Part shown: piece after piece, positions 7,810 through 16,838 of the stretch
Position numbering within the stretch: the stretch's first letter is position 1
Layout: each line of letters opens with the position of its first letter
Assembly (NCBI GenBank): GCA_035352635.1
Contig: DAOPYA010000027.1
Span: forward strand, 1-47,815
From: Rifleibacterium sp035352635
GTDB taxonomy: Bacteria > Muiribacteriota > Ozemobacteria > Ozemobacterales > Ozemobacteraceae
DNA length: 47,815 nt
Direction of reading: 5' to 3'
The notes under the pieces: model-generated
What the model was told of the DNA's origin: nothing
Seen by the model: only the letters and a program-made list of their open reading frames with translations
The model's database searches: none
Translations under genes and position numbers: made by a program

Positions 7810-10698
7810 ATGTTTTCATACGGCAGAATGCGCTCGGCATTTGCCTATGTTTTTCCGCTGCTGCTTGGGTTTATTTATCTGCTGGCCGGCGACGCGATCT
7901 ATCAAAATCACCTGACCCGGCGCGAAGAATTGCAGAACACCCGACTGCTTCAAAAGGTAGAACTGCTTGCGGCACGCATTAAATCAGAATATACCAGTCG
8001 CCAGCAAATCGAAAAGTCTATGCAAAGTCTGGTTGAAAGGCTATCGGCAGCTGCTCTCCAGCCATCTTTTTCACCCGAAAAAGAACTGGTTGCCATGCTT
8101 GCACAATCGTCTGAAGCTCTGCCACTTAGTGCCTGCCAAATCTGGGCATTCACCGGGCAGGGCAGCAATTATGTTCTGGCAGTCGGCAAAGGTTTGATGG
8201 CAAGCAAGAAGCGGGCGATGGAAAAGGCTTTCTCGGCATTGCTAAGCCTTTCCGGGTATCAGAGCGACCCGGGCAGCAGAAAAAGCAGCGAAAAGTTTAT
8301 AAACGGTCTCTTCGGAGAAAACTCGGCCCCCGAATACCTTGCGACTCAGCGTCAGGGCATTCTAACCCCGGTTCACTATGAAGGGAGCCCCCATTACCTT
8401 TATTGGCAAGGTTTTTCCAGTCAAAACGCATGTTTTGGCGGCCTGATTGCTCTGGTTTCTTACGAATTCGTAGAAAACACCCAGGCCAGCCTTGCGAGAC
8501 TGGTTAATCAACCCGGCAACCAGGCTGACCATGAATTTAGAATTTCTTTCGTTGGCTCTCATCTTGTCGATCATTTTTTTAAACCAGTCATGGCTTCGCG
8601 GTACCTTATTAACACTCCAGACAACCGAAATTTTGTCGGCTCATGCAGACGTGCCTTTGCCGGGGCAAAAATACCGATGCGCAAACTTCACTTACAGGGC
8701 GACTGGTGGCACTACATCGATATCATCAGCCAGGACACGCATTTTTATGTAACTATCTCGGGCAAGAACAGCATGGTAACCCAACCACGCCAGCAGTTGC
8801 TTCTTCCTGGCCTGAGCGTCTACGCATTTATCTGGTCAGCACTTTTTTTTCTAAGGCTACGACACAGTCGCTTTAACCTGGGGCAGGCATTCAAAATGCT
8901 TTTTTTTATGACTGGCATGCTTCCGGTGCTGGCCTTTATGTATCTTGCCATAAATCTGATTCAGCAATCACATGCTGAAGCAATCAAAAAGCGGGTCAAT
9001 GATGCCTTTTTTAGCCTGGAACAGATCGATGAACAGACAGAAGAAACGATTGCCCTGGCAGGGCTTAACATCAAAGAACTCCTTGCCATCCCTGATCTGC
9101 ATCGTGGATTCGCTGCAAATGATTACCAGAAGCGAGCGCAGGCATTTAACGATTTAAAGACCCGGCTGCGACAAAGGTCGTTTTATTTAAACTACCTTCT
9201 CAACATCAGACCCGGTCATGAGCCTGAATCGCATGTTTCAGCCCAAAAATATCTGCCAACCGCCAGATACCATCTTGATTATTACACAATCTCGGCCGCC
9301 ACCTTGCATAGCATATTAACTGCTGAAGAACCAGGGGTTCCCCAGATCAGTCTTAACAATACGCAACGCAGCCTGGCAAGCACTTTCGGGAGTTCACAAA
9401 ATCAGTCGGCCAAAGATATTTTTCTTTCTTCGCTCGATCGAATCAACAGTTTTCAGGCGGGTAGCGACGCCAGGCATGTCTTCTTTTCTTCAATTCATGC
9501 AAACAACGGGCTGATAAGCAATTATCTGGTATTAGGTCTGAGCGTTACAGACACAACGCTAGACCAGATCAACTGGCAAATGGCCGTGCTGAACGCAGAT
9601 TTTGACTGCAAATTTTTCTGCATCAACCGTGATTATTCTTCTGGGCTCAAAATCTACCCAACCGGAACCCAATACATGAGGAGTGGCGATGGCAAGCGAT
9701 TTCGCGAGTTTTTCGAATCAGCCTCCAGCTCAATTTTTAAGCTTGAGCTTCATAATCCAGAAGACATCTTTATCTATGAACCGCTCAGCAAAACCAGAAA
9801 ATATTATGCCGCAGCGGTCATCAGTCTCAAAGCAATGAATGGCTGGCGCGATCTTAAATATATAATAATGCTGATAATGACCACCCTGCTTGCCGGAACC
9901 ATTTATCTTCTTGCCTCTGCCGTTTCGAGCCTGATGATTCAGCCAGCCACCAGATTGAACCGCGTCTTCGGCGAAATTGCCAGTGGTGATTACAACGCAG
10001 AATTTTCATACCCCTTCAACAATGAACTTGGGCAACTTGCCAGAGCCACAACCCAGATGACCAGGGGCTTAAAGGAGCGCCGCCTGCTGGGCAAATTTGT
10101 GTCAACAACGTTTGACACAAGAGTAAAGTTAAGCCACCAGCAGGCTTCAGCTCTAGAAATTGCCGGCACTGTAATGTTTTCAGATATCCGCAGCTTTACA
10201 ACCATTTCAGAAAGTCATCCGCCTGAAGAGATTGCCAGGCTTCTCAACACCCACATGCGCGAGATGAGCGAAATAATCAATCGCCTTTCAGGCAGGGTTG
10301 AACAATTCATCGGTGATGCGATAGTCGCGTTTTTCCCCGGTGAAATCGGCATTTCAGGCAAAAATGCATTGCAGGCGGCAGCCATGATGATGAAAAAACA
10401 TGCAATGCTGCAGCACGCCAGACAACAATCAGGGCAGACAACCTATGCCATCGGAATTGGCCTGGACTTCGGAATTGTCATGGCCGGGATTCTTCATGCC
10501 AAGGCGCGTTCTGAGTTCACGGTCATCGGCCCGGCACGCAGCAACGCCGAACAATGCGAAACCTCAAGCAAAAGAGGCCTGACCACCAGAATTATGACAA
10601 CCGCTGCAATCGCCTGCCAGATTCAGGGCTTTCAACAGTTTTTTTCTCAGCATGACGAAAATCTATTCGAACTCACTTCGCTGGACAAGCTGCCATGA
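7810..10698 (+). CDS. Membrane class III nucleotide cyclase, C1-like (metal-binding) half, pair 2
   Basis: The 962-residue protein is a paralogue of the gene at 1881, sharing for example LTPV.YEG, LGKFVSTT.D and FSDIRSFTT.SE. It has TM1 at 10-28, TM2-TM3 near 331-348 and 363-383, TM4 near 684-708, HAMP, and a cyclase domain from about 784. Metal aspartates D792 (FSDIR) and D836 (FIGDAIVAFF) are present. The Lys position is Q832. The Asn and Arg positions are S911 and Q915, so the substrate and transition-state side is lost. I prefer ATG 7810 because GGGAGG lies 6 nt upstream and TM1 then begins right after the N terminus, as in its paralogue; TTG 7726 would add 28 residues without a ribosome site. 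Its stop overlaps the next ATG (ATGA). Confidence 0.92.
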   Translation: MFSYGRMRSAFAYVFPLLLGFIYLLAGDAIYQNHLTRREELQNTRLLQKVELLAARIKSEYTSRQQIEKSMQSLVERLSAAALQPSFSPEKELVAMLAQSSEALPLSACQIWAFTGQGSNYVLAVGKGLMASKKRAMEKAFSALLSLSGYQSDPGSRKSSEKFINGLFGENSAPEYLATQRQGILTPVHYEGSPHYLYWQGFSSQNACFGGLIALVSYEFVENTQASLARLVNQPGNQADHEFRISFVGSHLVDHFFKPVMASRYLINTPDNRNFVGSCRRAFAGAKIPMRKLHLQGDWWHYIDIISQDTHFYVTISGKNSMVTQPRQQLLLPGLSVYAFIWSALFFLRLRHSRFNLGQAFKMLFFMTGMLPVLAFMYLAINLIQQSHAEAIKKRVNDAFFSLEQIDEQTEETIALAGLNIKELLAIPDLHRGFAANDYQKRAQAFNDLKTRLRQRSFYLNYLLNIRPGHEPESHVSAQKYLPTARYHLDYYTISAATLHSILTAEEPGVPQISLNNTQRSLASTFGSSQNQSAKDIFLSSLDRINSFQAGSDARHVFFSSIHANNGLISNYLVLGLSVTDTTLDQINWQMAVLNADFDCKFFCINRDYSSGLKIYPTGTQYMRSGDGKRFREFFESASSSIFKLELHNPEDIFIYEPLSKTRKYYAAAVISLKAMNGWRDLKYIIMLIMTTLLAGTIYLLASAVSSLMIQPATRLNRVFGEIASGDYNAEFSYPFNNELGQLARATTQMTRGLKERRLLGKFVSTTFDTRVKLSHQQASALEIAGTVMFSDIRSFTTISESHPPEEIARLLNTHMREMSEIINRLSGRVEQFIGDAIVAFFPGEIGISGKNALQAAAMMMKKHAMLQHARQQSGQTTYAIGIGLDFGIVMAGILHAKARSEFTVIGPARSNAEQCETSSKRGLTTRIMTTAAIACQIQGFQQFFSQHDENLFELTSLDKLP

Positions 10699-13550
10699 AA
10701 AAAGCCATTGTCAGCATTCTGGTAACCCTCATCGTATTTTTTCCACCACTCAGTATCTATTTTGCCACAAAAGAAGCAAATCAACTGCAAATAAATCAAC
10801 AACAGGGCATTCTCAATGAAAGAGCAGCGGCTGACCTGCTGCAATTACGTGGCACATCAGACGATGCCAACTATCTGATCCGCTCACACACTGCCATAAG
10901 CAAAATTCTTAGACACGAAGAGTACCGATTGCTGCAAAAACCACATTCAGATGAGTTCAAGCAGTTTCTGGCGGGCAAAATTAACGGCATTATTGCCAAA
11001 GCTGGGTTTCCATGCGAATTTGAGTTTTTGATCAGAGACGCAGCCGGGCAAGTTGTTGAATCATTACATTTTGGCAAAGACCTCGGCCTGCAGGCCATTA
11101 CCGCTGAATTAAAATCGCCCGCCACCCCCAAAAGCCTTGAACCATGGCAAAAATACTACCGCAATGCTCTGCCACACTTCATCGACAACAATATCACCAA
11201 AATAGTGATCCGCCAACCCGGAACCAGCATGACCATTTCAGGTGAAAACATCAACCGGGACTTGCTGGTGTTCGCTCTTGGCGATCATTCAGGCCAATCG
11301 CCGCTGCAAAATCTTAAAATCACGATCAGTCGTTTTCCTGCCAGAACTTACGGGCTGGGTGCTTACAGTTTTGCTCAACCATCAGCCACTTTCAGCGATT
11401 ATTTTTCTGGCAGAACCCAGCTAAAAAAAATGGTTGTTGAGTCCTGCAAAAACGCCTCAGAAAGAGGCATCAGCCTTAAAACTGCCGATCATCTCCTGCT
11501 TGTTTCTGAGTTTGACTACCTTAAAAAATGCCGCTATTTTGCTGCTGTTCCACTAAAAACCGGCGATAAACCCTTTACTGACATACAGATGCTCATGCAG
11601 ATCATCATCTGGTTGATTTCGTGCAGCGTCTTTAAGGTTCTCATAGAAAAGATTGTCCTGTCACGCGGCCCTGATATCTCGTTCATGAGCATGATTCCTG
11701 CTGTTTTTATTTTTCTGATCATTCAGCCGGGTTTTGCATCGGCCTATCTGACCGGAGAGTTTTTTCGCCTGAGTTTCGCCGGCGAGAAAGACCGGGTGAC
11801 TGACAAGCTCATCAATGATCTGCAAAACATTGACCGAAAAACACTTGACGCAGGCTTCAGAACCCTTAACATAGCCCGGGGGCTGAACAGCATTGAACGA
11901 ATCGCATCTTACAGTCAGAAACCTTACACCGGCAATGACACCGAGTTGGCAATTGCCCTGCTGAACGAATTACAAATCAGGAATAAATGGAATCTTTATG
12001 AATCGCTGTGGATTTGCCAGGATGCCAGAAATATCATCGGAGTCAATTTGCAGCCCCAGAATATGTTTGGTGCTGAAGATGTTGATAATCTTGTCGGGGA
12101 AATCTTTAAGGCCAGGCTCAGCGAAATGTTAAGCCTTCGCAAGCCTGAAGGCGCAGATTTAGCAACTGAGCAAGCTGGCGACAAGCAACTTCAAAAAGAA
12201 CTGAAAAAAGAAATTTCCAGAGACTTTTTTCTGAAAATTTTCGGAGCTGATGCCTTTTACCGATTCAGGCAAAGCTCAGGTTTCAGAATTGACATTGTGG
12301 TAAATTACCGTCGCGAACAGGTTATGAGCGTGCCGATCGATTACCGGGGTCGGCCGCACGCCTTTGCGGCCTGGTATATTGAGCGCGACAATGCCAGTCT
12401 TCTTCTTGACCCTGAAAACTTCTACCTAGGCAGTTTGTCACCGCGTATCGCCATCTATGGTGATGAACATGCTTATTCTGGCGTATTCTTCACCGCCAAA
12501 GAAATTGCCGGCCGTCACCCTGAACTTGCCCGGGTTGCTGAGGCCACCCATTTAACAGCTAATCGCAACATCAGCATCAATGAAACCCCGACGCACCTGA
12601 GCATTTACATGGGCTTGCCTGCGATGTATTCTAATTTTACGATTGCCGGCAGTGAGATGATGCAAAGCTTCACAGCCTTTCGCGACCAGATGAAAAAACA
12701 TGTAATATTTCTTGTCGCCACGGTGTTATTGATCGGGTCATTGCTGGCTTTTGCCGGCGCCCTCTATTTTGTCTGGCCTCTACGCGAACTGACCACAGCA
12801 ACCCGGCAGATCAGTGAAGGAAACTTCAAAGTTCGAATTCATGAAGACCACCCTGATGAGTTCGCGGCTCTGGGGCGATCCTTTAACAATATGGCCAACA
12901 GCCTCGAAGAAGGGTCATTGCTGAAAAACTTCGTTACCGATTCTGTCAGAAAAGAAGTTGCCGGGGGTTCAGGCACAGACCTTTCTGACAAAGCAGAGCT
13001 CACAAATGCATCAATTGTTTTTGCGGCGCTCTGCGGGTTCGCTGAACTGCAAAAAACTCATACTGCCCAGCAGGTCTTCGATCTTCTTCAGATGTTGCTA
13101 CGCGCTGCTGACCAGGCAACCGTTCAGTTTGGCGGCGAAATCGACAAAATGATCGAAGACAAGGTCATGATTGTCTTCGAGCACCGTGGCCCTGATGCGG
13201 CGGCCTGCCCAGGCAATGCCATCAGAACTGCCGCGGCCATTGTCGAATCTGTTGAGGCCGCAACCGGGATTCGCGTGGCAATTGGCGTTAACACCGGGGT
13301 CACCGTCTCAGGGATCATGGGAGCCGAGATGGTCAGACTTTCAAAAACCGTGGTCGGAGACCCGGTGAATCTCTCGGCCAGGCTTGCTTATGAGGCCTTG
13401 AAAATGCGGGGTGGCATTATTATTTCCGGGCATCTTCTCAAAGATGTGCCCGATGGATTTTTTGCCGAGAAACTGCCGATCAGCAGCGTCAAAGGCAAAA
13501 CCCAGACAATAGAAGCTTATCTAGTTTCCAGACAGGAGAAGATCAGATGA
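10695..13550 (+). CDS. Membrane class III nucleotide cyclase, C2-like (catalytic) half, pair 2
   Basis: The 951-residue protein is a paralogue of the gene at 4808. TM1 lies at about 5-22, TM2-TM3 near 297-315 and 332-352, TM4 near 668-692, followed by HAMP and a cyclase domain (about 768-948). The first metal Asp position is A778 (FAALCGF). K818, D822, N892 and R896 are kept (IDKMIEDKVMIVF and GDPVNLSARL). The block from GGEIDKM to MIVF is nearly identical to that of the pair-1 C2-like protein, including Glu in place of Gly before the second Asp. The C-terminal SSVKGKT motif is present. It starts within the stop of the preceding gene and its own stop overlaps the following GGT start, so all are probably co-translated. 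Confidence 0.92.
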   Translation: MKKAIVSILVTLIVFFPPLSIYFATKEANQLQINQQQGILNERAAADLLQLRGTSDDANYLIRSHTAISKILRHEEYRLLQKPHSDEFKQFLAGKINGIIAKAGFPCEFEFLIRDAAGQVVESLHFGKDLGLQAITAELKSPATPKSLEPWQKYYRNALPHFIDNNITKIVIRQPGTSMTISGENINRDLLVFALGDHSGQSPLQNLKITISRFPARTYGLGAYSFAQPSATFSDYFSGRTQLKKMVVESCKNASERGISLKTADHLLLVSEFDYLKKCRYFAAVPLKTGDKPFTDIQMLMQIIIWLISCSVFKVLIEKIVLSRGPDISFMSMIPAVFIFLIIQPGFASAYLTGEFFRLSFAGEKDRVTDKLINDLQNIDRKTLDAGFRTLNIARGLNSIERIASYSQKPYTGNDTELAIALLNELQIRNKWNLYESLWICQDARNIIGVNLQPQNMFGAEDVDNLVGEIFKARLSEMLSLRKPEGADLATEQAGDKQLQKELKKEISRDFFLKIFGADAFYRFRQSSGFRIDIVVNYRREQVMSVPIDYRGRPHAFAAWYIERDNASLLLDPENFYLGSLSPRIAIYGDEHAYSGVFFTAKEIAGRHPELARVAEATHLTANRNISINETPTHLSIYMGLPAMYSNFTIAGSEMMQSFTAFRDQMKKHVIFLVATVLLIGSLLAFAGALYFVWPLRELTTATRQISEGNFKVRIHEDHPDEFAALGRSFNNMANSLEEGSLLKNFVTDSVRKEVAGGSGTDLSDKAELTNASIVFAALCGFAELQKTHTAQQVFDLLQMLLRAADQATVQFGGEIDKMIEDKVMIVFEHRGPDAAACPGNAIRTAAAIVESVEAATGIRVAIGVNTGVTVSGIMGAEMVRLSKTVVGDPVNLSARLAYEALKMRGGIIISGHLLKDVPDGFFAEKLPISSVKGKTQTIEAYLVSRQEKIR

Positions 13551-15184
13551 TCAGGCAAACGATGAACAACCAGAATCATTTTCAAGGCAACCGCCAAAAG
13601 CTGATGGCAAAGGGCCGACGACCGGCCATATTACTGTTGTGGGTTTTATTGCTGTTATCAGGGGTGGCGAGGCTGAGCGCCATTGGCCCGGCCGACGACC
13701 GCCAATTATCGGCATCTGGCTCTGGTGCTGTCTCTTGCGGGCACCCGATGGCGGCGGCGGCCGCGCTGCATATTCTTAAAAATGGTGGTAATGCCGTCGA
13801 TGCTGCGGTAGCCGCTGGTTTTATGCTTGGGGTTGTAGATTTTTCGAATTCTGGAATCGGCGGCGACGGCTTCGCACTGGTTTGCAGCAAAGGTGGCAGC
13901 ATAACGGCTTTTGACGGTTCGACCCGCCGGCCGTCTTTAGCGGTGGCTCAGGCCGGCAAGAGCTATATCGGCCTGCCGACTGTTCCTGAGCTGTTGCTAA
14001 AGCTGCATCGGCTTTACGGAAAAACCCAGCGTGCTAAAGTTATGCTGCCAGCGGTCAACGCCTGCTTTAATGGCTTCAGGCTGACGTCTTACCTTGAAAA
14101 GGTTGTAGAAAAGAAACTTCTCAGCGTCAGTGAATCAAAGACAAGCAAATTTCTGGCGCCTGATGGCTACCCGCTCAGAGCCGGGCAGTTCTTCAAACAA
14201 CCTCGGCTTGGCATGACACTGTTACGCTTGGCTGCTGATGGTGGCCAGTCATTTTATCGCGGCGATGATGCGAAGCAGATGCTGGCTGACATGCAGGTAC
14301 GCGGTTCGCTTTATCAGGCAAAAGACCTGGCCGGTTACCGCAGTCGGCCAGTAAGACCGCTGCGCTACGATTATCATGGATTCAGCATCTACGGTACCCC
14401 ACCCCCTTCCTGTGCAATTGCCACAATCAAGCTGGCAATCGATCTACTTGAAAGCGGCATTGAACTGTTTCCGTCAACCCCAGAACAGCTGATCAAGATT
14501 GCCAGAGCTGGTCAGCGTGTAATTTCCAGCAAATATTCAGGCCTGGCAGCCTGCCTTGCCGATCCTGAAAAATTCTTTGCCATGGTAGACAAAGCCGTGC
14601 CTGGCAATGGCGGCAGCACTGTCACCGACACAAATACCACCCACCTGTGCGTCTGGGATAAAGACGGCATGATTGTTTCATTGACCCTGACGCTCGGCAA
14701 CCATTTTGGCACTGGCGAGCTTGCTCCGGGTGGTTTCTTTTACAACAATGGGCTGCGCAACTATTCTGATCAGGTGGCCGGTTACCCCGCTGATTACCCT
14801 GCTGATGCCGGGCCAGTTTCGGCAAAATCACCGTTGATAGTTATGAAGGGTGGCCGCCCCTGGCTGGCGATTGGCGGGGCCGGGGCCGACCGCATCATCT
14901 TCAACACAGCTCTGGTGCTGGCAAGAGTTGTCAGCGGGCATGACCTGCACAGGAGCATTGCTGCCCCCAGGTTTTATCTTGATTATCGCAACCGATTGAG
15001 CCTTGAATGGCACCCCGATATGGATCTTCTAAAAAAATCTGAGAAACTGGTAGCAGATGCCGAGGTCAAAACTGGTTGTGACGATTTTTTCGGCCTGGTC
15101 AGCGCCATTCAGAGAAAAGAAAACGGCAGCCTGTTAACGGCTGCCGATCAGCGTCGGGATGGGTCTTGTCGGGCGGGGGATTAA
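13547..15184 (+). CDS. Gamma-glutamyltransferase-family N-terminal nucleophile hydrolase, atypical
   Basis: The 545-residue product has a signal-anchor segment near residues 26-45 and the GGT fold: GHPMAAAAAL, GGNAVDAAVAAG, GIGGDGF, and the autoprocessing nucleophile T364 in TTHLCV, followed by APGGFFYNN. GGTs cleave gamma-glutamyl bonds, for example in glutathione, usually outside the cytoplasm. Several substrate-binding positions differ from the E. coli enzyme: the RExAP segment reads STRRP, the Ser-Ser pair reads SA (SAKSP), and the Gly-Gly pair reads GA (GGAGADR). The natural substrate may therefore not be glutathione. ATG 13547 overlaps the cyclase stop (ATGA), with AGGAG 8 nt upstream. 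Its stop overlaps the convergent gene's stop by 4 nt. Confidence 0.88.
   Translation: MIRQTMNNQNHFQGNRQKLMAKGRRPAILLLWVLLLLSGVARLSAIGPADDRQLSASGSGAVSCGHPMAAAAALHILKNGGNAVDAAVAAGFMLGVVDFSNSGIGGDGFALVCSKGGSITAFDGSTRRPSLAVAQAGKSYIGLPTVPELLLKLHRLYGKTQRAKVMLPAVNACFNGFRLTSYLEKVVEKKLLSVSESKTSKFLAPDGYPLRAGQFFKQPRLGMTLLRLAADGGQSFYRGDDAKQMLADMQVRGSLYQAKDLAGYRSRPVRPLRYDYHGFSIYGTPPPSCAIATIKLAIDLLESGIELFPSTPEQLIKIARAGQRVISSKYSGLAACLADPEKFFAMVDKAVPGNGGSTVTDTNTTHLCVWDKDGMIVSLTLTLGNHFGTGELAPGGFFYNNGLRNYSDQVAGYPADYPADAGPVSAKSPLIVMKGGRPWLAIGGAGADRIIFNTALVLARVVSGHDLHRSIAAPRFYLDYRNRLSLEWHPDMDLLKKSEKLVADAEVKTGCDDFFGLVSAIQRKENGSLLTAADQRRDGSCRAGD
15112..15146 (-). terminator. Terminator of the minus-strand gene, inside the 3' end of the GGT gene
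   Basis: On the minus strand a 7-bp stem (CGGCAGC/GCTGCCG, 15124-15130 with 15140-15146) with a 9-nt loop is followed by TTTTCTTTTC. It would stop transcription coming from the gene at 16713, while lying inside the coding sequence of the GGT-family gene. Confidence 0.65.
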
Positions 15185-16713
15185 AAGGAAACGTCGCCGC
15201 CTTCTTCAGGACCCGGGTAATAATCATCATCGTCAATATTGCTGCCATTGCCTGAATTGTCTGGATTTGCCGGTGCGGTGGCATCAGCAGTGGGCGTGGC
15301 ATCATCGGCCGGCGGTTCTGGCGGAGGTGGCACATCATCGCCGACTTCATCGCCAGTATCGTTGGCATCAGGTTCGGGAGGCTCAGGGTAATCAGAATCA
15401 TTGCCGGTAAATGAGTCGGGGCGAAGCTCTTCACCACCGTTTTCGGCGGCGGGTTCGTCACCCGGAGGTTCGGGGTTTGATTCCCAGGCTGGCGGTTCTG
15501 GCTGCCCCGGTTGACCTGGCTGCTCTGGATTAATGGTAATTTCATCGCTGCTCTGGAATGCTGGTTCCTGGTTGGAGTCGATTTCGCCGAATTCATTACC
15601 GCCAGCCACCGTAAGTTCGTCGGGAATTTCGCCTGGCAGTACGCCGCCGGCAGCTTCGATTTTTGGCAGGCTAAGCGTTTCAAGGATCTTTTCGCGCAGG
15701 TTGGTCATGTGTTTCATGAGCTGCAGGCTGCTGTGATAAAAATTCAACACAACCAGCTTTCGGCCAAGTGGAATCAGCACCATGTGGGTGTAGAGACGCT
15801 TGTTGTTCTTAAGAAAGTGGAAAAGAACGTTACCGATTTCGACTCCGGCGAGTTCACTCTTCCATTGGTCAAAAAGGCGTGGCTGGAAAGGCATCAGGCT
15901 TTCTTTGATGGCCTTACCGACCTGAGTCAGATTTTGCGGTTCGTCATACTCAGCGCCCTGAACATGCAGCAGAAACTGACCATCAAAAGCCCCGACCGAT
16001 GAGAGCAGTGCCGGGCTGATGTTCTCGCGAATCAGGTATTCGCTGGGTACCATGTAACTGAATTCATAATTTTTGTTTCGCACCGGCCTGAAGCCGCGTT
16101 TTTCACCGTAGAATGGTCGGAGGCTGGCAACATAATTATCGATGCCGATTCCTTTGAGGGCATCTCGGAAGGTTTGGGTCAGGCGTTGATTGTTGAGAAC
16201 GTAGTCATAGATGAACCAGCGGTCTTTAATGAAGCGGCAATAGACGATAAAGTCGAACTTGCCTCTGGTGGTGTCAATCTTGATCACAACCTTGCTCTGC
16301 ACCTGTTTGTGGTAGCGTGGATTCGAATAATCGATTTTGGCACCTGCTGCCACGCGGTTCATAACCTTTGAGAGAAAACGAAATTCATTTCTCTGGGTTT
16401 GAATCTGAAAAGAGAAAAGTTCGCGGGCCTCTTCGGGGTCGAGGCGTTTTAACTGGCGATCAAACAGCAGATCAAGAAAAGTCTGAACATCAAAGTTCGC
16501 GAGGCAGATATCGAATTCACCTGCCATCAAGCCGCCCATGAATTCATAAACCATGGGAATCGGTGTTGGAAGTTCAGACCTGGCCCCCGGTGGTTCGGGG
16601 ATGTCAACGAGAAGCCCATCGGCGTCATCAATCTGGGCAAAGGCCACCGACGTCATTGCCGCGAGCAGGAAAATGACTGCAGAAAGTAATGTTAATGCTT
16701 TTTTTGCTACCAT
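15181..16713 (-). CDS. Secreted protein with possible MlaC-like domain and acidic Pro-rich tail
   Basis: The 510-residue protein has a clear Sec signal peptide (residues 1-26, ending SVAFA). Residues about 50-210 have the length and motif layout of MlaC/toluene-tolerance Ttg2D proteins, including the segment KDRWFIYDYVLNNQRLTQTF followed by a GIDNYVASL-like end. MlaC carries phospholipids across the periplasm. This resemblance is by eye only. Residues about 215-370 form a second domain I do not recognise. The last ~130 residues are rich in Pro, Glu, Asp and Gly and look disordered. No Shine-Dalgarno is visible; the promoter sits 6-8 nt from the ATG. It stands alone, convergent to the GGT gene and divergent from tatA. 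Confidence 0.75.
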   Translation of the reverse strand: MVAKKALTLLSAVIFLLAAMTSVAFAQIDDADGLLVDIPEPPGARSELPTPIPMVYEFMGGLMAGEFDICLANFDVQTFLDLLFDRQLKRLDPEEARELFSFQIQTQRNEFRFLSKVMNRVAAGAKIDYSNPRYHKQVQSKVVIKIDTTRGKFDFIVYCRFIKDRWFIYDYVLNNQRLTQTFRDALKGIGIDNYVASLRPFYGEKRGFRPVRNKNYEFSYMVPSEYLIRENISPALLSSVGAFDGQFLLHVQGAEYDEPQNLTQVGKAIKESLMPFQPRLFDQWKSELAGVEIGNVLFHFLKNNKRLYTHMVLIPLGRKLVVLNFYHSSLQLMKHMTNLREKILETLSLPKIEAAGGVLPGEIPDELTVAGGNEFGEIDSNQEPAFQSSDEITINPEQPGQPGQPEPPAWESNPEPPGDEPAAENGGEELRPDSFTGNDSDYPEPPEPDANDTGDEVGDDVPPPPEPPADDATPTADATAPANPDNSGNGSNIDDDDYYPGPEEGGDVSF

Positions 16714-16719
16714 GCCACA

Positions 16720-16748
16720 AGACTAAATCACCAGTTGTTAATTGTCAA
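16720..16748 (-). promoter_or_regulatory. Promoter of the 16713 gene, probably giving a leaderless mRNA
   Basis: A perfect TTGACA (minus strand, 16748-16743) is followed after 15 bp by TTTAGT (16727-16722), which is preceded by TGA as in extended -10 promoters; alternatively TAGTCT lies after 17 bp (16725-16720). Either way the predicted start point falls on or next to the ATG at 16713. Confidence 0.6.
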
Positions 16749-16774
16749 TCGGCGCATTAAGTTTGTTTTCTTCC

Positions 16775-16804
16775 TTGAAGATTGGCAGAACAAAGTGCTA
16801 GAAT
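16775..16804 (+). promoter_or_regulatory. Candidate promoter of the tatA operon
   Basis: TTGAAG (16775-16780) and TAGAAT (16799-16804) are 18 bp apart. A leader of about 30 nt with a strong ribosome site would follow. Confidence 0.45.
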
Positions 16805-16838
16805 CAGCACCAGGTTTTGCATATCCGGGAGGCTGAAA

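Noticed and set aside
7726..7812. TTG at 7726 as start of the third cyclase
   Set aside because: No ribosome site; ATG 7810 has GGGAGG at 6 nt and matches the paralogue's N terminus.
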